Shown here: in pieces, positions 1-10,429 of the stretch
Layout of the letters: each line of letters opens with the position of its first letter
Position numbering within the stretch: the first letter of the stretch is position 1
Assembly (NCBI GenBank): GCA_016098155.1
Contig: JAAAJB010000020.1
Coordinates: 61,903-125,902 of the forward strand
Length of the DNA stretch: 64,000 nucleotides
Origin: Actinomortierella ambigua
Lineage: Eukaryota; Mortierellomycota; Mortierellomycetes; Mortierellales; Mortierellaceae
Direction of reading: 5' to 3'
Notes under the pieces: generated by a model
Databases searched by the model: none
Seen by the model: only the letters and a program-made list of their open reading frames with translations
Told to the model about the DNA's origin: nothing
Made by a program: the position numbers and the translations under genes

Positions 1-659
1 CTCCATTCTTACAGGTAACGTATAAGTGCGTGTTCTTTTTGTTCTTGTTCTATTTTCTTTCTTTTGCCACAACTAATCTGTGCCTGGGAACCAAAAAAGA
101 AGAAAAAAAATCGCTCACGCACACCAATAATAACGAAACGTGTCTGTCTGTTGTGCCCAACATCTTACCCCAATGTCTGTCTCTCCTTTTTTTTCATGCA
201 TTCTTGGTGGCTCGGACGACAACAAACGTTTTTTTTTTTTTTTTTTGTTCAACTGTAGGCATGCTTGTTGGGCTTGTGATTCGAGTGTCGCCGGGTAGGA
301 TGGTGCAGGACATGGTGACCTTCAAGCACACCTATTTCTTCAACCTGCTGCTGCCACCAATCATCCTCAACTCGGGATATGAGATGAAGCAGGCGCGCTT
401 CTTCCGCAACTTGGGAAGTATCCTCACCTTTGCCTTTGTTGGGACTTTTATCTCCGCCCTCGTCGTCGGGTAAGTCTTTTTGTCTAGGAAAGTGTGCGAG
501 TGAGATATGAGGTTTGGCCCAAACTGGAATAGGTGATCGGACCTGATTGAAAGTCATCCAGTTGCCCCCGTCCCTCACAAACAAATTGAACAGATTTGGG
601 CCGAGCGCTTGTGTCTGTGTGTCGTAATGTGTGCCAAGGTCGTGTTTGTATCTAATTTT

Positions 660-698
<39 letters not shown>

Positions 699-2737
699 AT
701 CTTCAATCCCTGCCACACACCCCTCACCCTCTGATCTTCCCCCCTCTCTCTCCCCTTTCGCCCAAATGTACTACCGGGTACTAGTGTCTTGGTTTACCTG
801 CTCGCCTTGACGGGCTTAGAATCGCTCAATTTGAGCATGTTGGACTCTATGATCTTTGGCTCAGTCCTATCCGCCACTGACCCTGTGACGATCCTCGCCA
901 TCTTTAACCAGCTTAAAGTGGATCCCAAGCTGTACTCGGTCATCTTTGGCGAAAGTATCCTCAACGATGCTGTGTCAATTGTCATGTTTGAGTACGTTGA
1001 CTGTTGAACCCTGATTTTTTTATATTGTCGTCATTCTATTTTCAGTGAGTCGTTCAGTTTCTTAGTGGTACAAGAATTTACGAAATGGAAATGCTCACAA
1101 AGTGGTTTTTTTTTTCACACTTCCTTTTATGAAAACTCTTTAGGACGCTCAAAAAATACCGAGGAGAAGACTTTCACCTTGGCAATGTGCTGCACGGCAT
1201 TTCGACCTTCTTTTTTGTCTTCTCGGTGTCGTTGATCATCGGTGTGGTCATTGGACTGGTAGCGGCGCTGGCGCTGAAGCGGACAAACATCTTCCAATAC
1301 CCGGGACTCGAGTCGTGCATCATTGCGCTGATGGCGTATGCGTCCTACTTTTTCTCAAACAGTGTCCACCTCTCGGGTATTGTCTCACTGTTGTTCTGCG
1401 GCATCACGCTCAAGCACTACGCCTACGAGAGTCTGTCCTTGCGGTCACGACGAACAACAAAGTCGCTCTTCCAGGTGCTGGCCCAGCTCTCGGAGAACTT
1501 CATCTTCATCTACCTAGGCTTAACGCTGTTCACACACCCGAACCTGGACTACAAGCCCGTGTTTATTGTGTTCACGTTCGTCTTTATCATCATCTCGCGC
1601 TATGCGGCTGTCTTCCCACTGTCGTCCATCATCAACATGTTCTCAGTCTATGTCCTGAAGCGATCCGACACCCTGTCAAAACCCCATCAGGTCATGCTGT
1701 TCTGGGCAGGCTTGCGCGGAGCGGTCGCCTTTGCCTTGGCGGCGGGCATTGAAGGCGAAGAGTCGGCGGCGATGAGGACGACGATCTTGGTGGTTGTCGT
1801 ATTGTCGGTGATTGTCTTTGGCGGCACGACAGCACGCATGTTGGCGATTTTGGGTGTCAAGGTTGGTTGCGTCGACTCGGAAGGCGAGAGCGATGAGGAC
1901 ATGCCCGCTGGACCTGGGAACTATAATTCGTCAGGACGTGGATGGGATGATTATGACCGCGAGCGCGAGATCTATCTGAGCGACGATCCGTATACGCGGG
2001 CCTCCGAGACAGGGTCGCTGTATCTGCACTCGACGTATTCGAATTCAGAGCTGTCGCTGCAGTCACGACCGTCGGAAGATGATGGACATGGCTCGGGATC
2101 TTCAACGTCGTCCAGTCATGGTGGTAGTGGACACGGCAGTACCATTTTACCCTTGCCAGTGGCCACGGCCAACCATCCGGACGATACACATTGGTTCTTG
2201 TCGTTTGATGATCGGTACCTGAAGCCGATGTTCTCGCGATCGAGGCGTTGGAACCGCAATCGACGACGGTTCTCCGGCCCGACATTGCATCCCCAGCAGC
2301 AGCATTTCCCCAGGAACCGATGGACTACTGCAGCATCAGCTTCGCCTCGGAACTACCGGGGTCCACCCACGGGGATGACAACGGCCACGACGACATCTTC
2401 GGGCCTGATGGCAGGTGGCAACGGAGCAGGGGGTCAAAGCGGTGGCGGTGGACGTCATTCGCGAATCCCATCCAACAACGCGGCTGGTAATAACCCTGCA
2501 GGAAGCAGTGGCGCACCTGGTAGCCAGACACTGTCGAGTTTCCTGTCAACGCATGGAGCAAGGAGTCCGTCACCCGTAAGCGCGTTTGCGCAGGCGAATG
2601 GTAGCGGAAACCACCGAAAGGGGTCGAATGACTCGCCGGGGGCGTCAGGTCCTTATGGCGAAGAAATGACACTGGGCCAGTTCCGACGTCAAAACTCGTC
2701 GCATTCGTTGCATAATCACGGGGTTCAGGACATTTGA
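1..2737 (+). CDS. Endosomal/Golgi-type Na+(K+)/H+ exchanger (CPA1, Nhx1/NHE-like), 5' partial
   Basis: Integral membrane antiporter that exchanges Na+ or K+ for H+, by family placement acting in late endosome/Golgi membranes to set lumenal pH. Proposed exons are 1-14 (partial), 259-469, 785-991 and 1144-2737; donors (GTAACG, GTAAGT, GTACGT) and acceptors (TGTAG, CTAG, TTTAG) keep one frame, giving 674 codons in the window. Seen directly: the family hallmark [18 protein letters not shown], the DPVTILAIF and [13 protein letters not shown] transport-core motifs, several further hydrophobic helices, and [11 protein letters not shown] near the end of the membrane part. From about 1880 the protein is a hydrophilic tail rich in Ser, Gly and Asp/Glu. 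It holds [17 protein letters not shown] followed by a basic stretch, which resembles the conserved tail motif of Nhx1-type exchangers (from memory). The N-terminus lies upstream of the window. The tail ends in a Gly/Ser/Asn-rich region of no recognised fold. Confidence 0.93.
667..692. repeat. (CT)n microsatellite inside NHE intron
   Basis: About 13 CT dinucleotides lie in the intron between exons 469 and 785. They sit in a pyrimidine-rich tract upstream of the acceptor. Confidence 0.8.
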
Positions 2738-3147
2738 AAAACACTGCAATACCTCGTTTTTTTCCTTACTTACACGCACTCGCACAACTTTTACACTCAA
2801 TCGCTCACTCACTCACTCACACCCACACCCACTCATACACACTCCCTCACCTTGTCTTGACGTACTCGTCACCTTCATACCACTTTTTTCTTGTCATGTC
2901 TTTTTGACGACTTTACAACACTGTACACAAATCCATACACTGCTACGAGTCCATTAAAACATAACCTCGTGTATTTCCAGAAAATGAAAAGAAGTTGGGA
3001 TAAAACTTTTGTGCATGTGTTGTGGTGTATATGTCTTTTTTTTTTCTCCCAACCTAAATACTCCTCAACGAAAGAAAAAAGATATACATATAAAGAAAGA
3101 AATCTCTTCCGAGCAGTCTTTTCTTTTTTTTCTTCTTCTTTCTTTCT
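2738..3147. other. Convergent intergenic region (3' flanks of NHE and p24 genes)
   Basis: The two flanking genes converge here. The left part holds (CACT/CACA)-rich repeats at about 2770-2850. The right part is A/T-rich with several T and A runs, as expected for 3' UTRs. I see no gene. Confidence 0.6.
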
Positions 3148-4446
3148 TTAATCGATGAGGCGCTTCTTCTTGAAGAAGCGCTTCAGATAAAAGATCTGCC
3201 ACAGGCCCGAGGCAACAAGGACGACGAGGACCAGGGTGGAGAACACCTTGACACGCTCGTTGGTGGACTCGTTGGTGTTGCGCATGCGCTCCTCGCGGTT
3301 ACGCAGATGCTCCATCGTGTTCATGACCTCGCCGACAATGCCCTCAATCTTGCGGAGTTCAATCTCGAGCGGCTTCAGACGCTCCGTCTCGGCCAACTTG
3401 GCATAGTCCTGCGCCTCCGACCCAATGTCAAAGTCGAGGTCGATGAAACTCGTCAGGCGTTGGTCAGGCTGGACACCTATATCATATATATTTTTTGAAG
3501 TTTTTGAAGATGGGTGTATTTTTTTTTTTCAGTGGTCAGCAAAAAAAAAGGCAACAATGGTCATCTTTTCTCTTCCGCCTGCCCCCTCCATGGTGATCCT
3601 TTTTTTTTCTGACTTACCATCCTTCAAAGAGTTGGAGAAGCAGGCAACAATATCGCCGGCGATATGGGTGGTGAACATAGTTTTTTGATCCTCACCCAGC
3701 GACTCCTTCTTGTACAGCTGGTTCTGGTGATCCGTGTCGTCCGTGATCTAACCCGTCGCAAGGCGGGAAGAGGGAGAGGGAAGCAAAGAGAATGATCAAA
3801 AGTGATATGCGGTGAGTAAAAAAAAAAAAAAGGTATATTATTACATGAAGTTTGTTGATATTGGCTCAAGATGCCCATCCCGGTGGCGAGAACAATGAAG
3901 GGTTCGAGAGAAGAAAGGTGGATGGGAGGGGGATAAGACCAAGGGCACAACGGATCAGATGAGGCCCCGATTGCACAAAGGAAGGCGAAGGAGGTGGGAA
4001 GGTTGCAGAGGTTCGGGCAAACTCCTGTTGCGTGGTGTGGTTCCAGCGTTCCTTTCACGCATTCTCTCTCTCCGTTGTCAAACAAAAAAGGGACTTGAAA
4101 GTGTGACATGGTGCAAAGGTCCCTCAATTCCCATGTTGCTCCAACTCTCTTGTGTTTTGTATGCATCATCATTAGCTCGCAAGGGGAAGCCATCTTTTCA
4201 TAGGGATGTGCTGTTGGAATTTACCTCGACGGAAATCTTCTGGTTAGCGCCAACCTTGGCCTTGATCTTGGCCAGGACCTTGGTTTCGGCCTCGACAAAA
4301 TGCGAGATGCAGAAGGGCAGGACCTCGCTCGAGGCCTGGCCGGGCAATTCAAACTTGACTGCCTGTGCGGGCGTGGTCAGCATGCTTGTCAGCAGGATCA
4401 GGGATGTCGCCAACAGGGCGGCTGCTGGCATGTGGAACCGCGTCAT
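3148..4446 (-). CDS. p24/TMED family cargo receptor (TMED10/Erv25-like)
   Basis: Type I membrane protein of COPI/COPII vesicles that cycles between ER and Golgi and helps sort secretory cargo. Exons on the minus strand are 4446-4225, 3747-3618 and 3476-3148; donors GTAAAT and GTAAGT and two TAG acceptors give a 226-residue protein, the usual p24 length. The start is the ATG at 4446 because it opens directly into a hydrophobic signal peptide (about residues 1-30). A GOLD-type lumenal domain follows, then a stretch (about 130-185) typical of p24delta members that leads into a coiled coil. The C-terminus is one transmembrane helix and a short cytosolic tail, YLKRFFKKKRLID, which carries the FF and dibasic KK signals of the family. 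These features favour the TMED10/Erv25 branch over TMED2/Emp24. It converges on the exchanger gene to its left. Confidence 0.93.
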
Positions 4447-5229
4447 TTTTGTTCTTTTTTTGGTGTATGTGATGAGGGTCTTGGAGGATGATGAACTAGC
4501 TGACTTCCTGAGAATGTTGGTCCTGACTTTTTCTTTTTTTCCTGCCGTATGGAAATGAAAGAGAGTACGGGTCGGGTAAATGACAAAATGGAATAAAAAA
4601 GACAGGGAGCGAGAGGGGGAGGGGAAAGACAGGCGAGATGATGAATGCAAGTTGGCTCTCCCAGAAAACCTAGAAAGTGTTGCCCCCAGGGGCGTGTCCC
4701 ACGTTGGATCGATCCGCGCGAAAATTTTGGTGCCACGTCACTGACTTCGAAAGAAAAGTGGGCAAAGAGTGGCTGGCTTCGCCCCATTTTGGGAGAATGG
4801 ACCACTCCCGGTCTCAAGGCCACCTTGTGGTCAGAGAGAAGGACCAAGAGCTCAGTGAGATACCTGAGCCCTGGACCTCGTGGGTAAGAGGATGATCCGA
4901 GCTTCCCACGTTGACTCGCTCGTTTGCGGCCATGGCCCATGGTGGAAGCGGGGTACGTCCAGATGGACAAAATTAGCAGATTGAACAGCCGGTGAAGTAC
5001 TACACGGGTAACAAAGGTGACGGTAAAAAGGACCTGTACAAGCTGGTGAACAAGCTGGTGAACAATGTCTCTGTATCCATGCTTTTTTCTTTGAGGGAAA
5101 ATGGAAACGTGCATGCATACATACGCGAAGGTTGTCCCCTGCAATTGCGTTGACCGCGATCTTTCTTGATGCCTCGATGACAGGAACTCGAGAAACTTCA
5201 TATAGCCTGCACCTGCCTTGCCTCAAGGG
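4447..5229. other. Upstream region of the p24 gene
   Basis: No supportable gene. It holds the likely promoter and 5' UTR of the minus-strand p24 gene. A small direct repeat, AAGCTGGTGAAC twice in tandem, lies at about 5038-5063. Confidence 0.5.
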
Positions 5230-5349
5230 ATGTGATCTGTAGTACATGACACGAAAGCCAACACGATCGATGCGGATATCCCGCTTTATAGAAAGATTTT
5301 TGCCCTTCAGGATGTTCCACCAGCTTTCGATGCAGTTGCTGGTGGTCAT
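5230..5349 (-). pseudogene. Possible transposase-like fragment
   Basis: Read on the minus strand from 5349, the frame gives TSNCIESWWNILKGKNL and then RIDRV. This resembles the T-N-x-I-E-S-W-h-x-x-L-K segment found in MULE-type transposases of early-diverging fungi. The similarity is from memory and covers only about 35 residues. The reading frame is lost on both sides, and a partly open frame in another phase lies just upstream (5350-5530). I treat it as a decayed mobile-element relic; chance resemblance is possible. Confidence 0.3.
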
Positions 5350-5746
5350 ATCCTGACTTTCCTAAGTGGATGTTTTGTTTTATGAGATGGGTCGAACAGC
5401 TAACGCAAGAATAGGTGGGCACCCATTTTCGCAGAGCTTTGATGGCAACAGCTGCAGGTAGGTGGAGACCAGGAACAACAGAGTGTGACAGATTGATCAC
5501 GAGAGAGCAATGCTGTTGTGAGTGTAACAAAATCCGGTTCTCACCTTTCTATTCCATCAACACGACATTCTCATCAACTGAGTTGTCCTTTTCGACAGAC
5601 ATCCCAGCCATGATGCAAGCATATCTCGAGGACGATTGAGAGTTCTCACAAACGCAGCCCATCAGCAAGCCTTTGGAGCAGCACTTCGCCTGTTCCATAA
5701 CCAGTAGCAGGCAGCATGGAATTCTCCTGTCACATCTTTCTTATTA

Positions 5747-5826
5747 TCAGAAAGGGTCGACTCTGATCATGAACGCGGCAATGACCACAACAGCAGCACC
5801 ACCGTACAAGCCCATCATGATGGCCA
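5747..5826 (-). other. Orphan splice-flanked exon-like segment encoding a hydrophobic helix
   Basis: On the minus strand a good acceptor (TGTGTTACAG) ends at 5827. It is followed by an open frame of about 25 codons to TGA at 5749-5747, reading AIMMGLYGGAAVVVIAAFM and then IRVDPF. Codon third positions are mostly G/C, like the real genes here. No upstream exon could be joined with confidence, and I do not recognise the protein. It may be the last exon of a small membrane protein, a relic, or chance. Confidence 0.2.
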
Positions 5827-6009
5827 CTGTAACACAGTTTGAATGAGTAGTTTGAGAACTATGTGACTCCCTACAAAAAGCAATTCTGGGAACGCAAGGT
5901 GCAGTGAAGGCATGAGGAAAGTCTGGTAAGGCTGACCACTGCAACCCAGATCATCTCACCTCAAATCTACATAACAATAGCGCGTCTTTCACTTGGGTCC
6001 CGACGCAAA

Positions 6010-6563
6010 AGCCGACCTGGAAGTAATATCGGTAACGGATGCCGCCCTCAAGGCATTTAGAAAACCAGTGCAGGACCGACCTTCCTATGCGTTCAAGTGT
6101 AGGACACAGCACACCGAGCATGATCTCCCTCCCGCCATGGTTTAATTCAATTAAAAAGGCTACAAAGAACCGCCATCCCAACCCCCGCTATCAATGGTCA
6201 AACAGTCCAAACTGCTCAACACTCTTGCTTTCGAGCATCCTACCGTTTGTCTGCCCGTTGAGAGCCTCCAAGGGACGATCAAAAGATGTTCTGAGTGACA
6301 CTCCGTCTGCCAGAAAAGAGGTCATGGCCTACATTCGCGACGCCGTCAAGCTAGCTTGGGCGACCAAATACAGATGCCAAGATTTCATTGGCCTTTGTAT
6401 TGAATTCAACTTCTCGCGGGAGGACGGCATTCAACCACTGTTGTCGGCTGACAAGGCCCGATATGGTGGTTTCTCAAAGCCTGATTTGCTATCCTTCATA
6501 CTAGCACTCTCTGGCGCGGACGCAAGCTATATCGGCAATTTAACGTGCTGCGAGAAATGTTAG
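6010..6563 (+). pseudogene. Degenerate PIN/XPG-like family gene, C-terminal part (copy A)
   Basis: Two frames with in-frame stops carry coding-like sequence. Around 6016-6250 one frame reads DLEVISVTDAALKAFRKPV, then PSYAFKCRTQHTEHDLPPAM, then stops, then MVKQSKLLNTLAFEHPTV. From about 6300 another frame reads AYIRDAVKLAWATKYRCQDF and IGLCIEFNFSREDGIQPL. The order and flavour match the C-terminal half of large PIN/FEN1-XPG-like proteins that I recall as abundant in Mortierellaceae genomes; this is recall, not a search. At least two stops and a frame change show decay. A second fragment with the same IGL...REDG-QPL motif lies at 7895-7990. Confidence 0.4.
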
Positions 6564-6887
6564 GACGCTATGGAGAGGTTTCACAACGGCGATAACTATC
6601 GTTTCAAAAAGCATATCTGGGATTCCAGATGAGCCAAGCAAGAAGAATACATACTCGAAAGTTGAGAATGAGTTCTTGAAGGCTAAATTGGTAGGTCGCT
6701 AGGAACCCCGAAGGATTCTTGCAAGTTTCAAACGAAAGCCGGGTTAGCCTCGCTTGATGGCAGCTTCAGCAAGTGCTTCGTCCAACTTGTAAGTTAGTTA
6801 CTTGCTTGTTTGCTTGCTGGGTGTTTTTTCATATACATATACTTCTGGTTGTACAGCCTGCTAAAAATGCATTGATTCTACACATAG

Positions 6888-7334
6888 GCCCAGTCACTCG
6901 GGGTACTTGGTTCTAAGAGATCCCTGGTCTATGACAGCTTCTGCGCTACAAAGGCTATCAAGCACTACCTGTACATAGTCAAGGGCACATCCCCGTCACT
7001 TGCCAGGTCAAAAGCTCGCAGTTGGTGTTATACATACATCGATGGCCAGCAGTATGAGGAGAAGCTTTCAACCGCTCGTCACCGCGAGTCAACTCAACAG
7101 GCTGCCCTTCCACTGGCCCAAAAGGCACTTGAGGCCATCCAGACCCGAGTCCATGGTGGCAAAAGGCTCGACCACCACTGTATCACGCAAGTTTATCAGC
7201 AATGATATAGTGGGGGAGCATGTCGACCTTATCTGGATGATCAATGGAAGCTAGCCGACTTTTGTAAGGACACCATTGACTCGTTTCTTCGCCAAGGTCG
7301 CTTATCACCAAAGCAGCAGCGGTTCAAATCTTAG
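6888..7334 (+). pseudogene. Degenerate PIN/XPG-like family gene, N-terminal part (copy B)
   Basis: One frame starting right after an acceptor-like CACATAG reads through about 105 codons (for example YTYIDGQQYEEKLSTARHRE and KALEAIQTRVHGGKRLDHHC) to an in-frame TGA at 7203-7205. It then stays open to TAG at 7332-7334. The YIDG motif followed by a K/R-rich helical stretch resembles the region after the PIN-fold acidic residues in XPG-like proteins, where a DG motif is followed by K-x-x-T-x-x-R. No start codon or intact N-terminus is visible. Together with the fragments on either side it suggests a decayed, possibly tandem, pair of family members. Confidence 0.4.
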
Positions 7335-7894
7335 GTTACAAAATGTCATTGTTCACAATGAACTACGTAAATGGCATTTATCATTGGTCTCTGTCGTGTA
7401 TCTTAACATGCGATGTGCACGACGGTTCTCGTATCTTTGGTTGCTTACGACTGATTCAAACGCTGTAAGTATGTTCTTGACGTAAGTGATCGAATATGGA
7501 AGTTATCAGTTGAAGGATTGTTCTCACCTACTAACGTTGTTGGTCCTTTTATGCTGTAGGACTACCTGGAGACTTAAGGACTTCAAATTGAGTAAAGACT
7601 CTTACATCAGGATCAAAAGTCCGTTTGAAAGAGATCAGGGGTCCAAATGACAACAAACGCACTGTTGTGGAAAAAGACGTGTATAGGTGTAGAATCTCAT
7701 TTACACTAACGGACACCCCAAGGCTGCCATGAATAAAAGTGTGTCTGTGGTCATTTGGGCACCAAATCACTTCATAGCGTTCCTCTCGTCTTCTTTGATA
7801 TAAGACTTTGACATAACATACTCTTCATTCAATAAGGATGTACGTTAGTGTACCAGAGATTCTACACTCATTTTCCCACAGCGACATACTGATA

Positions 7895-7990
7895 CCAAAA
7901 GGTGATCGGCCTTTACATTGTAAGCATCTTTTTGAGGGAGGACGGCACTCAGCCATTGGATCGGGACTTTCTCGACACAAACTCGTTATG
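7895..7990 (+). pseudogene. Fragment of the same PIN/XPG-like family (C-terminal motif)
   Basis: The frame reads VIGLYIVSIFLREDGTQPLD. It aligns without gaps to IGLCIEFNFSREDGIQPL of copy A (about 6388-6445), and roughly two thirds of the bases are identical over about 54 positions. It is therefore a diverged paralogous segment. The flanking frames are closed. Confidence 0.4.
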
Positions 7991-8128
7991 TTCCTTTTAC
8001 TCTTTTACTCTTTTACTCTTTTTTTTTTGTTTTACAATGAATAAATACAGAAAGATAGTAAGTCTGTTGCACCATCCTCGTTTTTCGTTGTGTTCAATTT
8101 GTGGTACCTATCTTTTTTTTTTATTCAG

Positions 8129-9676
8129 TTATTCAGTCATGCTCTTAATCCACTCTACGACAGCCTCCATAACCTCTCTGTTATTTAGGCTTGTAATCTC
8201 GTCACCGAGATTTTCCGCAAGTTCCGTGAGGCAGTTGTTGACGGGCGTGGATACTGGGAACATTTCCTCATCCGCCATCACTCGAATCATCTGATCAAGG
8301 ATCTTGAGGTTCTCACACGGAATGCCCTTGCAAGCTCTCAAGGCTTGCCTGATGTGCGTCTCCACCTCAGCCTTCACAATCTTGCGCTCAGTGAGCAACT
8401 GATGAAACACAAACGCCGCGACCTTGATGCCAGACCACGGCTTGCTCCTCTTGTAGGCGTAGAGTGTCATCAGGGTCACTGGCATAGTCGTGTGGTGATT
8501 CAACAACGGATTCACAGCCGCATAAAGCGCGAGCGTGGCCTTCTTGTCGAATTTCGAGTGTAGATGGCGCGCCATCGTAGTGCAGAGGCCTCCTCCCAGG
8601 TCTTTCCTGATCCAAATACGAGATGTCGCCTTGGGGTGGAAGAACTTGTTGTCCGGGCCCACGATGACGGTGCCGTCTGTCAGAATCACAGCCAGAGTGA
8701 CCAGCACGCACCATTGGAGACAACCAACCATGACCTTGTTCATGTTGTCATGAAACACGTTCTCGACCTTGAAAGAATTTCTGCCTGTCTCGAGCAAGTC
8801 GTAAGAGTGCGGATCATACCATTCATTCTGCGCGCCAAATATCTCCACCTTGAACGCCAAAAGAACATCGTTGCCCGATTGGATCAACATCTCTTGAAAA
8901 ATCCTCGCAAGACGCTCTCCATTGTCTTCGGTGCCTTGGACGAGTTGGAGGGCCCAGAGAGGGTCCATGTTTTCAAGGGGTCGGTACTCATTAAGAGAAA
9001 CCAGCCGACCATAGGGATGCGCTTGGAGGGCTGTTTCCACGTTGGTTTCCATGTTGGTATCCACGTGAGTGTCCATGTTGGCGTCTATGTTGTTGTCCTC
9101 CATCACTTCCGAAACCCCCTCACACTCGAGGAAGTGCACATCCCCGATGAAATCAGCGAGGGATTGCCCGGGACGGCGCCGGAAAAGGGCGAGAACTCTC
9201 ACTCCGTTCTCGGACCTTATCTCTGCTAGTTTGAAATGCGCATTCATCTGCGGAGCGAAGCCCGGTAGGTGCCTGTTGATCTCGGCCAGCTGTTGTTCAT
9301 ATTCCGTCAGGAGCTGCTGATCGCTGCCAGAGTCCTGTTCCCACGAGTAGCAGCCACGGCTGTGCTTTGATAGGCCATCGGGATCTTGACATTCAACAAA
9401 GCAGAATCTGCAGGTCTGTGGAAATTCAAGCCCGAGCACTCCACTACAGCGGGCTAGATGTTTTGCTAAGCCTGATCGAGTATTCAAAGACTGCTGGTCG
9501 CACCACTGGCACTTGAGTGGATGAATGCGCCTTCTTCTCCCGTCATGGTTATCCATAGTGTGAGAGCTCAGAGCTGACGCGTTTGGGGTTGTCCTGCTGC
9601 AAACGGAGCAATGGCGAGGGCCATCGCTGGCACTACGTCTGGCCTTGCGCTTGTTGCCGCGGGAGTTGCGCGCCAT
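8129..9676 (-). CDS. Unknown protein with three N-terminal C2H2/C2HC-like zinc fingers
   Basis: Single-exon 515-aa open frame. Its start at 9676 opens with a basic segment (ARNSRGNKRKARR) that looks like a nuclear-localisation signal. Three cysteine/histidine units follow in the first about 110 residues. The first, from CSVCSRTT, is C-x2-C-x12-H-x4-H. The next two, from CQWCDQQS and CRFCFVEC, end in cysteine (C2HC). A Gln/Glu-rich helix follows, then an imperfect repeat of DTN/DTH/ETN units at about residues 195-215. The remaining about 290 residues look like one folded domain I do not recognise, with a short hydrophobic segment (WCVLVTLAVILTDG) in the middle. It stands alone in a relic-rich stretch with no intron. 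It could be a domesticated transposon-derived DNA-binding protein or a lineage-specific factor; function unknown. Confidence 0.7.
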   Translation of the reverse strand: MARNSRGNKRKARRSASDGPRHCSVCSRTTPNASALSSHTMDNHDGRRRRIHPLKCQWCDQQSLNTRSGLAKHLARCSGVLGLEFPQTCRFCFVECQDPDGLSKHSRGCYSWEQDSGSDQQLLTEYEQQLAEINRHLPGFAPQMNAHFKLAEIRSENGVRVLALFRRRPGQSLADFIGDVHFLECEGVSEVMEDNNIDANMDTHVDTNMETNVETALQAHPYGRLVSLNEYRPLENMDPLWALQLVQGTEDNGERLARIFQEMLIQSGNDVLLAFKVEIFGAQNEWYDPHSYDLLETGRNSFKVENVFHDNMNKVMVGCLQWCVLVTLAVILTDGTVIVGPDNKFFHPKATSRIWIRKDLGGGLCTTMARHLHSKFDKKATLALYAAVNPLLNHHTTMPVTLMTLYAYKRSKPWSGIKVAAFVFHQLLTERKIVKAEVETHIRQALRACKGIPCENLKILDQMIRVMADEEMFPVSTPVNNCLTELAENLGDEITSLNNREVMEAVVEWIKSMTE

Positions 9677-10429
9677 TGAGTCGACAATGGTTGTGGGTTT
9701 GAGAGATGAGCAATGTAATTGTCATTGTGTTTTCTCACGTTTTCTTTTCTACCCTCTACATGGGTGCGTATTTTCCCACCCCCTTGTAGGAAAAGGCCTC
9801 TGTTCGCTCCTTTTTCCTTTGGTCCTCGGAATTGTACGGCCAGAACACCCTCTGTCTTTTACCCTGTGTTTTTTCTCTCTGTCTCCCCTCGAATCCGACT
9901 GGAGGAACTCCCGAGTCTGAGGCCCATGGATGTCGAGGCCTTGTCTAAATCGGTCGCCAGCCGCTCTCAATCTCAATGCGCTTGATGCAGAGATTATCAG
10001 TTGCACCAAGTTGTTAAGCATGTGTTGACCACGACTAATCTCTCAAAGGCTTAGTTAGTAGAAGGTAAGGATAGGTATGGACCTCTCGACCGCGGGCTAT
10101 CAGCATCTTGATGATGTCGTTGACTTCCATCGCGACGCCTTTGTGAATTTTCTATGTACCAGTAAAAGTCGACTGCAATCCGAGCGCGCAATCGCCCATC
10201 CAAGAACGCCGCATGCACGATACTACTGCCTCAATGCTCTGTTCACTCTCAACATGAATAAAAGAGGGAGAGAAAGGGCGAGGGATAAAATTGAAAAAAA
10301 AAATAGCTTTGCATTTCTGCCACATAGCTAAGAAAGAGTAGGCATAGGAACTAGCATCGGCCTTTTCCACCATCCCTCCTGAACCATCTTTTGTTGTTGT
10401 GGCCTCAGTTGGGGGTGTGCGGTTGCTTT
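9677..10429. other. Intergenic region between zinc-finger gene and kinase 3' end
   Basis: It holds the upstream region of the zinc-finger gene (T/C-rich on the plus strand at about 9720-9890) and the 3' flank of the kinase gene. Short coding-like plus-strand stretches at about 9930-10200 have no recognisable similarity. I see no supportable gene. Confidence 0.45.

Noticed and set aside
4195..4650. Longer N-terminus for the p24 protein (start at 4650)
   Set aside because: The extra residues are Ser/Phe/Arg-rich leader translation; the signal peptide begins cleanly at the ATG at 4446.
7311..7334. tRNA T-loop-like string GGTTCAAATCT
   Set aside because: No acceptor stem, D-arm or anticodon arm pairs with it; it sits inside the degenerate coding frame of copy B.
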